64,000 bases of DNA, taken from assembly GCA_016190375.1 (NCBI GenBank), contig JACPQR010000194.1, positions 1-64,000 on the forward strand, written 5' to 3'. Source of the stretch: Deltaproteobacteria bacterium (GTDB taxonomy: Bacteria; Myxococcota_A; Polyangia; JACPQR01). Positions 24,831 through 34,073 of the stretch are shown piece after piece; positions within the stretch are counted from its first letter, which is position 1, and every line of letters starts with the position of its first letter. Under the pieces are notes generated by a model. It was not told where the DNA came from. It made no database searches and saw only the letters and a list, made by a program, of their open reading frames with translations. The position numbers were made by a program, and so were the translations under genes.

Positions 24831-27227
24831 ATGCCCGACGAGACCCGCGGCAAGAGCCCATCGGACCGGACCGACGTGCTCCCGATCCTCCCGTTGAGGA
24901 ACAGCGTTTTGTTCCCGGCGTCGGTGGTACCCATCAACGTCGGCCGGCCCCGGTCGGTGCGTCTCATCGAGGAAGCCTTGCAGTCCGAGCGGCCGGTGAT
25001 CGGCATCGTCACCCAGCGACTGGCCGAGACCGAGGACCCGGGCTGGGCCGACCTCTACAAGGTCGGGACCGCTGCGCGAATCCTGAAGGTCATCAAGCTC
25101 GGCGCCGCGAATTACAGCGTGGTCCTGCAGGGCCTTTCGCGCCTCGTGCTCGACGCGGGCACGCAGTCCGAGCCCTACCTGCGTGCGCGAGTGCGCCGGC
25201 TGGCCGAGAGGGCGGCCAGGGACGTCGAGGTCGATGCGCTCGCGATCAACCTCAAGGAGACCGCCCGTCAGGTGATCGAGCTCCAGCTCCAGCCGAACCT
25301 CCCCAAGGAGGCGAGCACGATGCTGGACAAGATCACCGATCCGGGCGCGCTCGCGGACCTCGTGGCCTCGAACCTCACCGTCGCCACGGACGAGAAGCAA
25401 AACGTCCTCGAGGCGATCGACGTCAAGGCCCGGCTCCGGCTCTGCCTCCAGCTTCTCACCCGGCAGCTCGAGGTCCTCAAGGTCAAGCGGGAGATCTCCT
25501 CGATGGTCCAGGAGGAGATGGGGAAGAACCAGCGCGAATACGTCCTCAGGCAGCAGATGCGCGCGATCAAGGAGGAGCTCGGCGAGCTCGAGGCGGACGA
25601 GGATGACCTGGATGTCCTCAGGGAGAGGATCGGCGACCTGCACCTTCCACCGGAGGTGGACAGGGTCGCGAAGAAGCAGCTCAGCCGGTTGCAGTCCATG
25701 CAGCCGTCGAGCGCCGAGTTCACCGTCACGCGCACGTACCTGGACTGGCTGATCGAGCTACCCTGGAAGCACACGACGCCGGACGTCATCGAGATACCCG
25801 ACGTGCGACGCGTCCTCGACGAGGATCACTACGACCTCGAGAAGGTCAAGACCCGCATCGTCGAGTACATCGCGGTTCGCAAGCTCAAGAAGGACAAGAA
25901 GGGGCCGATCCTCTGCTTCATCGGACCGCCAGGTGTCGGCAAGACGTCGCTCGGCAGGTCCATCGCTCGGGCGATCGGACGCCGCTTCGTACGGGCCTCC
26001 CTGGGTGGAGTCCGCGACGAGGCGGAGATCCGGGGGCATCGCCGCACCTACGTTGGGTCCCTTCCCGGACGGATCCTTCAGGCGATGAAGAAAACCGGGA
26101 CGGTCAACCCGGTCTTCCTGCTCGACGAGGTCGACAAGATGGGCAAGGACATGCGGGGCGATCCCGCATCGGCGCTGCTCGAGGTCCTGGACCCCGAGCA
26201 GAACCACGTCTTCGCCGACCACTACCTCGAGCTCCCGTACGACCTGTCCCAGGTCCTGTTCATCGCGACGGCGAACCAGGCCGACACGATCCCGGACGCG
26301 CTCCTCGACCGCATGGAGGTCATCGAGATCCCCGGCTATACCCGCGAGGACAAGCGGCGGATCTCGAGGCAGCACCTGGTTCCGAAGCAGCTCGCCGAGC
26401 ACGGCATCACTCCGGAGCGCCTCGATTTCGCGGACGAGGGGATCGACCTCATCATCGACTCGTACACGCGAGAGGCAGGCGTGCGGAACCTCGAGCGGGA
26501 GATCGCCTCGGTCTGCCGGGCGATCGCGGTGCGCATCGCGTCGGGCGAGGACGTCCACGCGGCTGCAGACGCGGAGCTGGTGAAGACCGTCCTCGGCCCC
26601 GAGAAGTACAGCGCGGAGATGGCCGAACGCACGCCCGAGCCGGGGATCGCGACGGGTCTCACCCTGACCGCCGCCGGGGGAGCGATCATGTTCGTCGAGG
26701 CGAAGAAGATGCCCGGCAGGGCGCGCCTCCACCTCACGGGAAACCTCGGGGGCGTGATGAAGGAGTCCGCCGAGACCGCCCTGGCATTCGTCCGCTCGCG
26801 CGCGCATGCGCTCGGCATCGCGGAGGACTTCCTCAAGAACATCGACGTGCACCTGCACATCCCCGGGGGTGCGACGCCCAAGGACGGCGCGAGCGCGGGC
26901 ATCACGATGTTCACGGCCCTCGCGTCCATGCTCTCGGGCGCACCGGTCGATCCGCGGGTGGCGATGACGGGCGAGCTCACTCTGCGTGGAGCCGTCCTGG
27001 CCGTCGGTGGGATCAAGGAGAAGGTCCTGGCCGCGCACCGCGCGGGGATCCGACGCGTGATCATCCCCAGGAGAAACGAGCGTGACATCGTCGAGATCTC
27101 TCCGGAGATCCGCGAACAGGTCGAGCTCGTTCTGGTGAACCGGGTGGACGAAGTGCTGCCGATCGTGCTCACCGAGCCCAAGGAGCCGGAGGGCGGCAGG
27201 CACTCCAGCGTTCCGCCTCCGACGTGA
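24831..27227 (+). CDS. lon: ATP-dependent Lon protease
   Basis: 798 residues, full length for LonA. The N-terminal substrate-binding domain starts at VLPILPLRNSVLFP. The AAA module has Walker A GPPGVGKTS (K371) and Walker B LLDEVDK (about 430-436). The C-terminal protease shows the Ser-Lys dyad: S688 in PKDGASAG and K731 in GGIKEKVLAAHR, the 43-residue spacing known for the family. It degrades misfolded and regulatory proteins in the cytoplasm. ATG 24831 is chosen over a frame start 30 codons upstream because the domain begins soon after it. The next gene starts inside its stop codon (GTGA). Confidence 0.97.
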   Translation: MPDETRGKSPSDRTDVLPILPLRNSVLFPASVVPINVGRPRSVRLIEEALQSERPVIGIVTQRLAETEDPGWADLYKVGTAARILKVIKLGAANYSVVLQGLSRLVLDAGTQSEPYLRARVRRLAERAARDVEVDALAINLKETARQVIELQLQPNLPKEASTMLDKITDPGALADLVASNLTVATDEKQNVLEAIDVKARLRLCLQLLTRQLEVLKVKREISSMVQEEMGKNQREYVLRQQMRAIKEELGELEADEDDLDVLRERIGDLHLPPEVDRVAKKQLSRLQSMQPSSAEFTVTRTYLDWLIELPWKHTTPDVIEIPDVRRVLDEDHYDLEKVKTRIVEYIAVRKLKKDKKGPILCFIGPPGVGKTSLGRSIARAIGRRFVRASLGGVRDEAEIRGHRRTYVGSLPGRILQAMKKTGTVNPVFLLDEVDKMGKDMRGDPASALLEVLDPEQNHVFADHYLELPYDLSQVLFIATANQADTIPDALLDRMEVIEIPGYTREDKRRISRQHLVPKQLAEHGITPERLDFADEGIDLIIDSYTREAGVRNLEREIASVCRAIAVRIASGEDVHAAADAELVKTVLGPEKYSAEMAERTPEPGIATGLTLTAAGGAIMFVEAKKMPGRARLHLTGNLGGVMKESAETALAFVRSRAHALGIAEDFLKNIDVHLHIPGGATPKDGASAGITMFTALASMLSGAPVDPRVAMTGELTLRGAVLAVGGIKEKVLAAHRAGIRRVIIPRRNERDIVEISPEIREQVELVLVNRVDEVLPIVLTEPKEPEGGRHSSVPPPT

Positions 27228-29602
27228 GCGCCGCCTCGATCCCCTCTCTGGTGCTTGGAACGCGGCGGGCCCGGATCTGGCTCCTGGTCGTCGCGCTCCT
27301 GGGCGTGGCGCTGCAGCTCGTGCCGCTCTTCGACCTGCTCGGGTACGAGCTCTCTTTCGCGGCGGCGCTCGTGGCCTCGCTGGGAGCCGGGCTCGTCGGC
27401 GCGGGGCTTCCCGCCGAGATCCTTCGGCGCGGCACGCACCCCGACCGCGCGCGGCGCGCCGCGGTCACGCTGGTCGGGGCGGCGCTGTTCGCGGCGGGCC
27501 TCATGCTCCTGCCGCCGCTCGTCCTGTCGAGCGCGAACGCCTTGCGTGTGCCGAACTGCGACTGGGTCGAGGGACTGACCTTCTACTTGCTGATCGCCGT
27601 GCCTGGCGCACTCCTGGCCTCGGTCGTCGGAGCCGCCATGGGGGTGCTGTTCGCCAGCCGGCGAAGGGCCTCCTTGGCTTTTCTCGCGATCTACCTCGGA
27701 TCGATCGCCTGGAGCCTGGTCAGGTTCCATTCGACGCCCGCGATCTTCGCCTTCGACCCGTTCGCAGGCTGGTTCGCGGGAACGATCTACGACGAGGTCG
27801 TCGAGGTGGGAGCAGCGCTCGTGACCTACCGGGTGGGCACCGTGGCCGCCGTCCTCGCCGTGTCGCTCGGCCTGGCCGGCGCCGTCGACGGTGGCCTGCG
27901 TCCGAGCTGGAAGGCCGCTGGCCGCCAAGGGTTCCTCGTGGTCCTCGCCGTCTTCTCGGGCCTCGGGGCGCTCGCGGTCTTCGCGTTCGGGGAGGACCTC
28001 GGCCACCGGCACGATTCGAGCTCGATCGCACGCGCTCTGGGCGGGAGGATCGAGACGCGGCGGTTCGTCGTCCATTATCCCGACGCCCTGCCGATCGAGG
28101 ACGCGCGAAGACTGGGCCGCGACTGCGAGCTCAGGCTCGCGCAGGTCGAGGCTCTGTTCGGAGCGCGCGTTCGCGGTCGGATCCGCGCGTTCTTCTTCCG
28201 GGACGCGCGCCAGAAGCGGGAGCTCGTGGGGGCGGCCGACACGTTCATCGCCAAGCCGTGGCGGCGCGAGGTCTACCTGCAGCTCGGTAACGACCCGAGG
28301 CTGCCCCACCCGGTGCTGAAGCACGAGATCGCGCACGTGGTGGCCGGCAGCTTCGCCCCGCCGCCGTTCCGGGTGTCGGCGCGGCTCTTCGGGCTCTGGC
28401 CCAACCCCGGACTGATCGAGGGCGCTGCCGTGGCGGCGGGATGGGAGCGCGACGAGCTCGATCCCCATCAGTGGTCGAGGGCGATGATGGACCTCGGGAT
28501 CGGGCCTTCGCCCTCGACCATCCAGGGGCTCTGGTTCCTCGAGCGCCCCGCAGCGCAGAGCTACACGCTGGCCGGCTCGTTCTGCCGGTTCCTCATCGAT
28601 CGCCATGGCGCCAGTGTCTTCAAAAGGGCTTATCGCGACGGCGACCTCGAGGCCGCGTACGGGCGTCCCCTGAGTGCCCTGGTCCGCGAGTGGAAGCGTT
28701 TCTTGCGCACCGTCCCTCTGGCAGCGGCCGATCGAGCGGCCGCTCGGGCCCGGTTCGATCGGCCCGGAATCTTCGGCCTGCCCTGCGCGCACGAGAACGC
28801 GCAGCTCCGCGCCCGGGTCCGCGAGCTGGGGGCGGGCGGCAACCATCGGCAGGCCCTGCGTCTGTGTCGCGAGATCGCGCGGAACGATCCCGGCAGCGTG
28901 CGCGATCGGATCGCGCTCCTCGGAGCCATGATCCGTGCGGGTCGGCTCGACGAGGCCGAGCGCGCCGCACGCGCCGCCCTGCGCGACCGCCGCGTGGGTG
29001 AGGCCGCGCGTCGGGAGGCGTCCGAACGGCTCGCCGACATCGCGTGGATGCGGGGGCGCGCGGACCTCGCCCGGCTCGCGTACGCGGAGCTGCTCGAGCG
29101 AGCGCCGACCGAGGACGACGTGAGGATGCTGACGGTGAAGGCGACCGCGACGGCCGACCCCTCCATCGCTCCGACGCTGCGAGCCTTCCTCCTCGGTGAC
29201 CACGGCGAGCCCGTGGATTCCCCCATCGCCGTGTTCCTCCTGCAGGGCCTGCTCGAGCGATCGGAGCGGGAAGGAGGCCCGAGCGGAATGAGCCGCGCGG
29301 TCGTCGCGTACCTTCTGGGCCGCCAGCTCTGGAACCAGAGAGCGCCCGAGCTCGCCAGGCCCTACTTCGAAGAAGCCCGGCGCGTGGAGCTACCCGGCCT
29401 CCTGTCCGCCGAGAACCGGCGCCTCATGGGCGCCTCGGCCTACCTCCTGGGCGACGCTCGAGCGGCGAGGGCCACCTTCGAGGATCTCGCGAGGGACGCT
29501 CGCGTTGCGCGGGGGACACGAGCCGAAGCGCTCGACTGGCTCGACCGGCTCGACTTCGACGAGGGAAGATCGCCGAGGGCGCGCAGCGTTTCTGAGCCCT
29601 GA
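27224..29602 (+). CDS. Multi-pass membrane protein with gluzincin peptidase and TPR-like region
   Basis: 792 residues. The N-terminal third has about seven transmembrane helices (from ARIWLLVVALLGVAL to about residue 255). The middle carries the zinc-peptidase signature HEIAH (H367, E368, H371) with a downstream glutamate in LIEGAAVA (E399), as in peptidase MA-type gluzincins. The C-terminal third is helical and Arg/Ala/Glu-rich with repeated pairs of helices, suggesting TPR-like repeats. GTG 27224 overlaps lon's TGA, so it is translated with Lon. It could be an envelope protease acting with the cytosolic one; substrates are unknown. Confidence 0.8.
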   Translation: MSAASIPSLVLGTRRARIWLLVVALLGVALQLVPLFDLLGYELSFAAALVASLGAGLVGAGLPAEILRRGTHPDRARRAAVTLVGAALFAAGLMLLPPLVLSSANALRVPNCDWVEGLTFYLLIAVPGALLASVVGAAMGVLFASRRRASLAFLAIYLGSIAWSLVRFHSTPAIFAFDPFAGWFAGTIYDEVVEVGAALVTYRVGTVAAVLAVSLGLAGAVDGGLRPSWKAAGRQGFLVVLAVFSGLGALAVFAFGEDLGHRHDSSSIARALGGRIETRRFVVHYPDALPIEDARRLGRDCELRLAQVEALFGARVRGRIRAFFFRDARQKRELVGAADTFIAKPWRREVYLQLGNDPRLPHPVLKHEIAHVVAGSFAPPPFRVSARLFGLWPNPGLIEGAAVAAGWERDELDPHQWSRAMMDLGIGPSPSTIQGLWFLERPAAQSYTLAGSFCRFLIDRHGASVFKRAYRDGDLEAAYGRPLSALVREWKRFLRTVPLAAADRAAARARFDRPGIFGLPCAHENAQLRARVRELGAGGNHRQALRLCREIARNDPGSVRDRIALLGAMIRAGRLDEAERAARAALRDRRVGEAARREASERLADIAWMRGRADLARLAYAELLERAPTEDDVRMLTVKATATADPSIAPTLRAFLLGDHGEPVDSPIAVFLLQGLLERSEREGGPSGMSRAVVAYLLGRQLWNQRAPELARPYFEEARRVELPGLLSAENRRLMGASAYLLGDARAARATFEDLARDARVARGTRAEALDWLDRLDFDEGRSPRARSVSEP

Positions 29603-29617
29603 CCGTAGATTGGCGGG

Positions 29618-30193
29618 TCAGCTTTCGTTCCGCGTGAGCACGACCAGGCGGTACTTCCCGAATCGGGCCTGGCCGACCGTGTACAGGACCTCGGAGACCA
29701 CGCGGTACGGCGTGTTCTTGTCCGCCGTGATGGTCACCATCCCATCGAACGGGGCGGAAGGGTTGCGCGCGGCGATCTGCTCGAGGCGGCTGCGCTCGGC
29801 ATCCATGGCCGAGAGGAGCGGCGTGATGAGGTAGCTGTTCGCCCCGCCCTGCTTGTCCGCGGCGTCCACGAACCCCTGACGGAGGTTCACGACGAGGCGG
29901 TTGTCGACGAGGATCTGTCGCTGGGTGATCGACACGTCGACCGCCTGCTTCGACTGCAGCGACGACGTCGAGTACGGCATGAGAAGCTCGGGGCTGGTCA
30001 CGGTCGCCGTCGAGACGGAGAAGTTCTTGAGCATGTAGACGAGCAGGATGCTCATCATGTCCATCATCGCGGTGATGTTGAGGAAGCTGACCTCCGGCTC
30101 GGGGTGCCGGCGCTTCATCATCCGGATGATCCGCTTGGCCGCGATCGGACCGATCTTCTTGCCTTCGCCCTCGTGAGGCGCGCCGTCCGTCAT
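29618..30193 (-). CDS. ExbD/TolR-family protein (cassette 1, second ExbD)
   Basis: 191 residues. One N-terminal transmembrane helix (about 36-55) carries the proton-path Asp in MMDMMS. The periplasmic domain ends with ITADKNTPYRVVSEVLYTVG, the conserved ExbD C-terminal block. ATG 30193 overlaps the stop of the preceding ExbD by four bases. With one ExbB and two ExbD proteins the cassette has the same composition as the AglRQS motor of Myxococcus gliding motility. It converges with the peptidase gene. Confidence 0.88.
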   Translation of the reverse strand: MTDGAPHEGEGKKIGPIAAKRIIRMMKRRHPEPEVSFLNITAMMDMMSILLVYMLKNFSVSTATVTSPELLMPYSTSSLQSKQAVDVSITQRQILVDNRLVVNLRQGFVDAADKQGGANSYLITPLLSAMDAERSRLEQIAARNPSAPFDGMVTITADKNTPYRVVSEVLYTVGQARFGKYRLVVLTRNES

Positions 30194-30732
30194 TGGATAC
30201 CCGCGCTCATCATGATGTCGTTGAACAGGATGTGCCCCTCGGTCCCGCGGATCGCGTCCATCGTCTTGACGACGGCCTCGTAGCGGATGTCGGGGTTGGC
30301 GGCGACCACGGCCCGCGTCTCGTTCTGGAACTGCGACTTGATCTTCTCGGCGCAGCGGGTCAGGCCGTCCCAGTCCCAGTCTGAACCGCGCTTCGGCACC
30401 GTGGGGGGCGAGCCCGTTCGCTCGCAACCCTGGGTGAGGACGCCGCCGGAGCCGGCGACGATGTGGCCCGAGTTGGTGATCGTGACCATCAGGTTCAGTT
30501 GATTCTGCTCGGGCTCGTCCGCGCTGCCGCCGCCGCCCCCGGTCCGGGGTGAGGAGACGTTGATGTTCACGGTCGCCATGACGGTCGTCACCGTGATCAG
30601 GAGGAACATGATGACGTTGGTGACGATATCGAGGTAGGCGGTCAGGTTCAGCTCGCCGTCGTCGGACGGATCGTGCTCCGGCGGCCTCGCCTTGCGGCGA
30701 ATCAGGCTCCGGACTCTGCCCTCCATCGCCAT
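30190..30732 (-). CDS. ExbD/TolR-family protein (cassette 1, first ExbD)
   Basis: 180 residues. Basic N-terminus, then one transmembrane helix (about 30-52) with the conserved Asp in TAYLDIVTN, followed by a Gly-rich linker and a periplasmic domain with two Cys (about 101 and 125) that may form a disulfide. Proton flow through such proteins with ExbB drives mechanical work across the periplasm. It is related to the first ExbD of the opposite cassette, sharing a PKRGxxWDxxxL-like block. Upstream ExbB ends 10 bp before its ATG. Confidence 0.9.
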   Translation of the reverse strand: MAMEGRVRSLIRRKARPPEHDPSDDGELNLTAYLDIVTNVIMFLLITVTTVMATVNINVSSPRTGGGGGSADEPEQNQLNLMVTITNSGHIVAGSGGVLTQGCERTGSPPTVPKRGSDWDWDGLTRCAEKIKSQFQNETRAVVAANPDIRYEAVVKTMDAIRGTEGHILFNDIMMSAGIQ

Positions 30733-30742
30733 GGTCGTGCCT

Positions 30743-31375
30743 CTACCCGGCCACCTTGTTCTTCAAGGTCAGGAGGTTCTCCAGCTTGACCGCCGTCCGC
30801 TCCAGGTCCGCGGCAATACGCTTCGAGGCGCCAGAGAGGAACAGGTGCGCGATCATGCAAGTCACGGCGATGCCCAGCCCCAGTGCCGTGTTGTTCATCG
30901 CCTCCGAGATACCGAGCGAGAGGAGCGCGGAACGGCGCTCGGGCGAGGCGAACGACACCGCCTCGAACGCTCGGATGAGACCCGTGATGGTCCCGAGCAG
31001 ACCGAGCAGCGTCGCGATGTTCGCCAGCGACCAGAGCGCCGCGATCCGCTTCTGCAGCTCCGGCGCGACGTCTAGCATCCGCTCCTCGATCGCGGCGACC
31101 ACGGCCTCCTCGCCGCGGTTCGCCTGCGTGAGCCCGGCCTTCACGATCTGCAGCAGCGGGAGCGGCGCCGCCTCGCACAGCTTGATCGCCCGGTCGATGT
31201 TGCCGGCCTGGACCAGCTTGCGGATCTGAGCCAAAAACTCGCGGCTGTTGACGCGGTACTTGGTCAGGATGAAGACCACCCTCTCGACGATCGTCGCCAG
31301 CACGACGACGGACGTGAGGATGTTGAGGTACATGAAAAAGCCACCCTTCTCGACGAACTCCGCAATGCCCTGCAT
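30743..31375 (-). CDS. MotA/TolQ/ExbB proton channel protein (cassette 1)
   Basis: 210 residues, three transmembrane helices, with the family signature LGLLGTITGLIRAF in helix 2 and EAMNNTALGLGIAV in helix 3, including the conserved Thr residues of the proton channel. It is the first gene of a minus-strand cassette with two ExbD genes. It starts 834 bp from the divergent plus-strand copy of the same gene set. Closest analogy: AglR of the AglRQS motor, or TolQ. Confidence 0.93.
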   Translation of the reverse strand: MQGIAEFVEKGGFFMYLNILTSVVVLATIVERVVFILTKYRVNSREFLAQIRKLVQAGNIDRAIKLCEAAPLPLLQIVKAGLTQANRGEEAVVAAIEERMLDVAPELQKRIAALWSLANIATLLGLLGTITGLIRAFEAVSFASPERRSALLSLGISEAMNNTALGLGIAVTCMIAHLFLSGASKRIAADLERTAVKLENLLTLKNKVAG

Positions 31376-32209
31376 CCGGACCGCTCTCCTTTCTCCGGCA
31401 ACCGGCCCAGGGTCTCTTGCGAGCGCGTGGGCGTCAGCGCCATCGTCTCCACCTGAGGCTAGGTCGGGTTCTCTCGTGACCTCGAATGCGAATCCCCGAG
31501 TGAGTCGTGGGGAGTTTCCCGAAAACGTTTGCCACTATAAGTCGATAGCGATCGAGGTGTCAATCGGCGTGCGCGGGACGGCTCCTTTGCGCCCTGTGAG
31601 GCCATCGATCGATTGGTCGCCGAGGGATGCCGGACGGATCGCGACCGGAGACGTGTTCGAGATGCCGGCTTGGGAACGTGTTCGAGATACCGCGCCCGGC
31701 CAGGGCGCCTTCCTTGCACGTCCCCAAGCCGGCGGGGGCCGTCCGTGTGGATTCGAGGGTGGTCCAGCTTGGGAACCTGAGCGCCCATGGAGAGGTCTAA
31801 ACGGGTCGGCGTGGCACTGGCGCGCGGCCCATGGGCTGCTTACGGTGGGCGGACCGCGGGGCGCGCCGATTGGCGATGAAGCAGAAAACGAGATCGACTT
31901 TGTCCATTTCGAGGGGCGGTGGGCAGGCGCCGCCCACGAAGCGCTTGACACCCTCCCCGCTTCCAATATCATCTCGCGGCGATGCGCTGCCCGGCTTCTC
32001 GAACGAGGTGCACGATGGGGCAGTCGCGCTTCGCTGACCTGGCTTTGGATTCGCCGCCCGGCACCGAGCGGCGAGCCATCTTGGGAGGGACAGGGGTTCC
32101 CTGCCCTCGTTGATCGAGGAACCGAGCCCGCGCGCACGGTGCGTGCGGAGGAGGCGGTTCGCTCGAGCGCCAACGGCGCAAACCGACACGACACTGGAGG
32201 AGACAAGGG
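31376..32209. promoter_or_regulatory. Divergent intergenic region between two motor cassettes
   Basis: 834 bp separate the ExbB starts. I see no protein in it that I would support. It should hold both promoters. A less GC-rich patch (31510-31550, including TTGCCACTATAAG) could be one. Repeats at 31651-31733 are listed separately. The length is large for this gene-dense window, and a regulatory RNA cannot be excluded. Confidence 0.5.
31651..31733. repeat. Nested direct and inverted repeats in the motor intergenic region
   Basis: ACGTGTTCGAGAT occurs at 31651-31663 and again at 31676-31688, 25 bp apart. GCCGGCTTGGGaACGTG (31664-31680) is matched by its reverse complement with one mismatch at 31717-31733. 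The direct copies are on the same DNA face, about 2.4 turns apart, as for cooperative regulator sites; the inverted pair could also form a hairpin. Confidence 0.6.
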
Positions 32210-32863
32210 ATGTCCGCTATTTCGCATCACTTCCAAGACGGCGGATGGGGCATGTGGTTGATCCTGTTCTGGTCGATCTTCGTGTTCGGGATCATCATCG
32301 AGCGGGCCATTCTTCTCTTCCGCTCCTCCATCAACAAGGACGTGTTCCTCTCGACGATGCAGAAGTGCATCCTCGCCGGGGACGTGGGCCGCGCGATCAA
32401 GCTGTGCTCGGCGGCGCAGGCGCCGCTGGCGCGCATCGTCAAGGCGGGCCTGATGAAGGTCAACCGTCCCGACGAGGAGGTCCAGGCCGCGATGGACGAG
32501 ACGGCGCTCCGCGAGATTCCGCGGATCGACGCCCGCACTCCGTACCTCGCGCTGCTCGCGAACCTCGCCATGCTCTCTGGGCTCCTCGGGACGGTGACCG
32601 GACTGATCAAGTCGTTCGGTGCCGTCGCCGGCGTCGATCCCTCGGCGAAGGCGACCCTGCTCGCGTCGGGGATCAGCGAGGCCATGAACTGCACGGCCTT
32701 CGGGCTCGGCGTCGCGATCCTCGCGCTGATCGGCTTCGCCTTGCTCAACGGCAAGACGCAGGCGCTCAACGACGACATCAACGAGGCGACCGTGCAGGTC
32801 TTGAACCTCGTCGTCAACAACCGCGCCAAGGTGAACCTGCAGTCGGTGCCGGCGGCGGCGTAG
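32210..32863 (+). CDS. MotA/TolQ/ExbB proton channel protein (cassette 2)
   Basis: 217 residues with three transmembrane helices; signatures SGLLGTVTGLIKSF and EAMNCTAFGLGVAI. It is paralogous to the ExbB at 30743-31375 (shared AGxxxRAIKLC, PLxxIVKAGL and channel motifs). It begins a plus-strand cassette with two ExbD genes, 22 and 24 bp apart. A GGAGGAGACAAGGG site precedes the ATG. Confidence 0.94.
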   Translation: MSAISHHFQDGGWGMWLILFWSIFVFGIIIERAILLFRSSINKDVFLSTMQKCILAGDVGRAIKLCSAAQAPLARIVKAGLMKVNRPDEEVQAAMDETALREIPRIDARTPYLALLANLAMLSGLLGTVTGLIKSFGAVAGVDPSAKATLLASGISEAMNCTAFGLGVAILALIGFALLNGKTQALNDDINEATVQVLNLVVNNRAKVNLQSVPAAA

Positions 32864-32885
32864 CCGCGATCGAACGGAGGACCCG

Positions 32886-33389
32886 ATGTCTGTTTCGGTC
32901 GATAGCGGCGGCAAAGGTGGGAAGAAGAAGGTCGACTCCGAGGTCAACATGGTGCCGTTCATCGACCTCCTCGTCGTCACCATCTCGTTCCTCATCATCA
33001 CCGCCGTCTGGACTCAGCTCGAGCGCCTCAACGCGACGCAGCAGACTCCCGGGCAGGCCCAGCAGATGGATCAGCCCCAGGAGGAGCGGATCCGCCTGAT
33101 CCTCCAGATCAACGACGCCGGATTCACGCTCGCCGACACCGCGGGCACGCGAATCCCCATCCCGAAGCAGGGGGGGAAATACGACTTGAACCGGCTCTCG
33201 ACGGAGCTCAGGAACATCAAGCGGCAGGACCCCAACCGCCGCGACCTCATCGTCTCGCCGGAGGACGGGGTCAAGTACCAGGACATCATCGCGGCCATGG
33301 ACTTCGCGCTGCGCGACTCCGACGACCGCGACAACGAGCCCGACTTCCCGGACATCTCCGTCTCGGACGCGTCCGGAACGGGGATCTAG
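32886..33389 (+). CDS. ExbD/TolR-family protein (cassette 2, first ExbD)
   Basis: 167 residues. One transmembrane helix (about 22-43) with the conserved Asp in VPFIDLLVV. The periplasmic domain contains IPKQGGKYDLNRL and a C-terminal KYQDIIAAMD block like the first ExbD of cassette 1. A GGAGGA site sits just before the ATG. It is a component of a proton-driven motor with the ExbB at 32210. Confidence 0.93.
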   Translation: MSVSVDSGGKGGKKKVDSEVNMVPFIDLLVVTISFLIITAVWTQLERLNATQQTPGQAQQMDQPQEERIRLILQINDAGFTLADTAGTRIPIPKQGGKYDLNRLSTELRNIKRQDPNRRDLIVSPEDGVKYQDIIAAMDFALRDSDDRDNEPDFPDISVSDASGTGI

Positions 33390-33413
33390 GTGGCTGCGCC
33401 AGGAGATTGACAG

Positions 33414-34016
33414 ATGCCCATTTCGGCACCGGGGAAGAGGCTCTGCTCGGACATCCCGCTGAAGTTCGTCAGCGGCAAGCACGCTCACGGCGGCAAGAAG
33501 GATCCGAACATCAATCTCAACCTCACCTCGATGATCGACTTCCTCACGGTCGTCGTCATCTTCCTCCTGATGTCGTTCGCGGCGTCCGGAGAGATCAGCT
33601 CGATCCAGCGTGGGCTCGAGCTGCCGGAGGCAGAGCAGACACGGGACGTCGAGCGCGCGCCCATCATCGCGATCACCAAGGACGTGATCACGCTCGACGT
33701 CGGTGGCCAGGGTCACCGCATCGCCGACGTGCCCTCGCTGATGCGCGAGTCGGGGGCGGGTGGCGACTGGAGGATCGAGAGCCTCGTCCAGGACCTGGAC
33801 ACGATGAAGAGGAACTGGTCGATCATCCATCCGCGCGAGCCGTTCCCGGCGGCCGTCGTCCTGCAGGCCGATCGGAACACCGACTTCCGTGTCCTCAAGA
33901 AGGTGATGTACTCCTGCGCCCAGGCCGGTTACGCGAACATCAGCTTCCTCGTCAACAAGCGGGGTGCGAGGGGCAACGCGGCCGCCGGCGCGGGTGGCGC
34001 TCCCGCTGCCGAGTAG
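33414..34016 (+). CDS. ExbD/TolR-family protein (cassette 2, second ExbD)
   Basis: 200 residues. One transmembrane helix (about 38-58) with the Asp in LTSMIDFLTVV; periplasmic domain with VVLQADRNTDFRVLKKVMYS, parallel to ITADKNTPYRVV in cassette 1. The C-terminus is Gly/Ala-rich. It completes the 1 ExbB + 2 ExbD set. The next gene (34074) may be a cassette-specific partner. Confidence 0.93.
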   Translation: MPISAPGKRLCSDIPLKFVSGKHAHGGKKDPNINLNLTSMIDFLTVVVIFLLMSFAASGEISSIQRGLELPEAEQTRDVERAPIIAITKDVITLDVGGQGHRIADVPSLMRESGAGGDWRIESLVQDLDTMKRNWSIIHPREPFPAAVVLQADRNTDFRVLKKVMYSCAQAGYANISFLVNKRGARGNAAAGAGGAPAAE

Positions 34017-34073
34017 CCCCCTGTCTTCGCTCCTCCCCCGAAACTTCCCCCCGGCGGTCTTGTCTGATCGGTC

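Noticed and set aside
26336..29203. 955-residue minus-strand frame under lon and the peptidase gene
   Set aside because: Low-complexity, antiparallel to two well-supported genes with intact catalytic motifs.
31510..31550. TTGCCA/TATAAG as a firm sigma-70 promoter
   Set aside because: Spacing of the boxes does not fit well; left as a possible promoter only.
31248..32261. Plus-strand ORF spanning the motor intergenic region
   Set aside because: No start signal, no motif, and it overlaps both ExbB starts; treated as non-coding.
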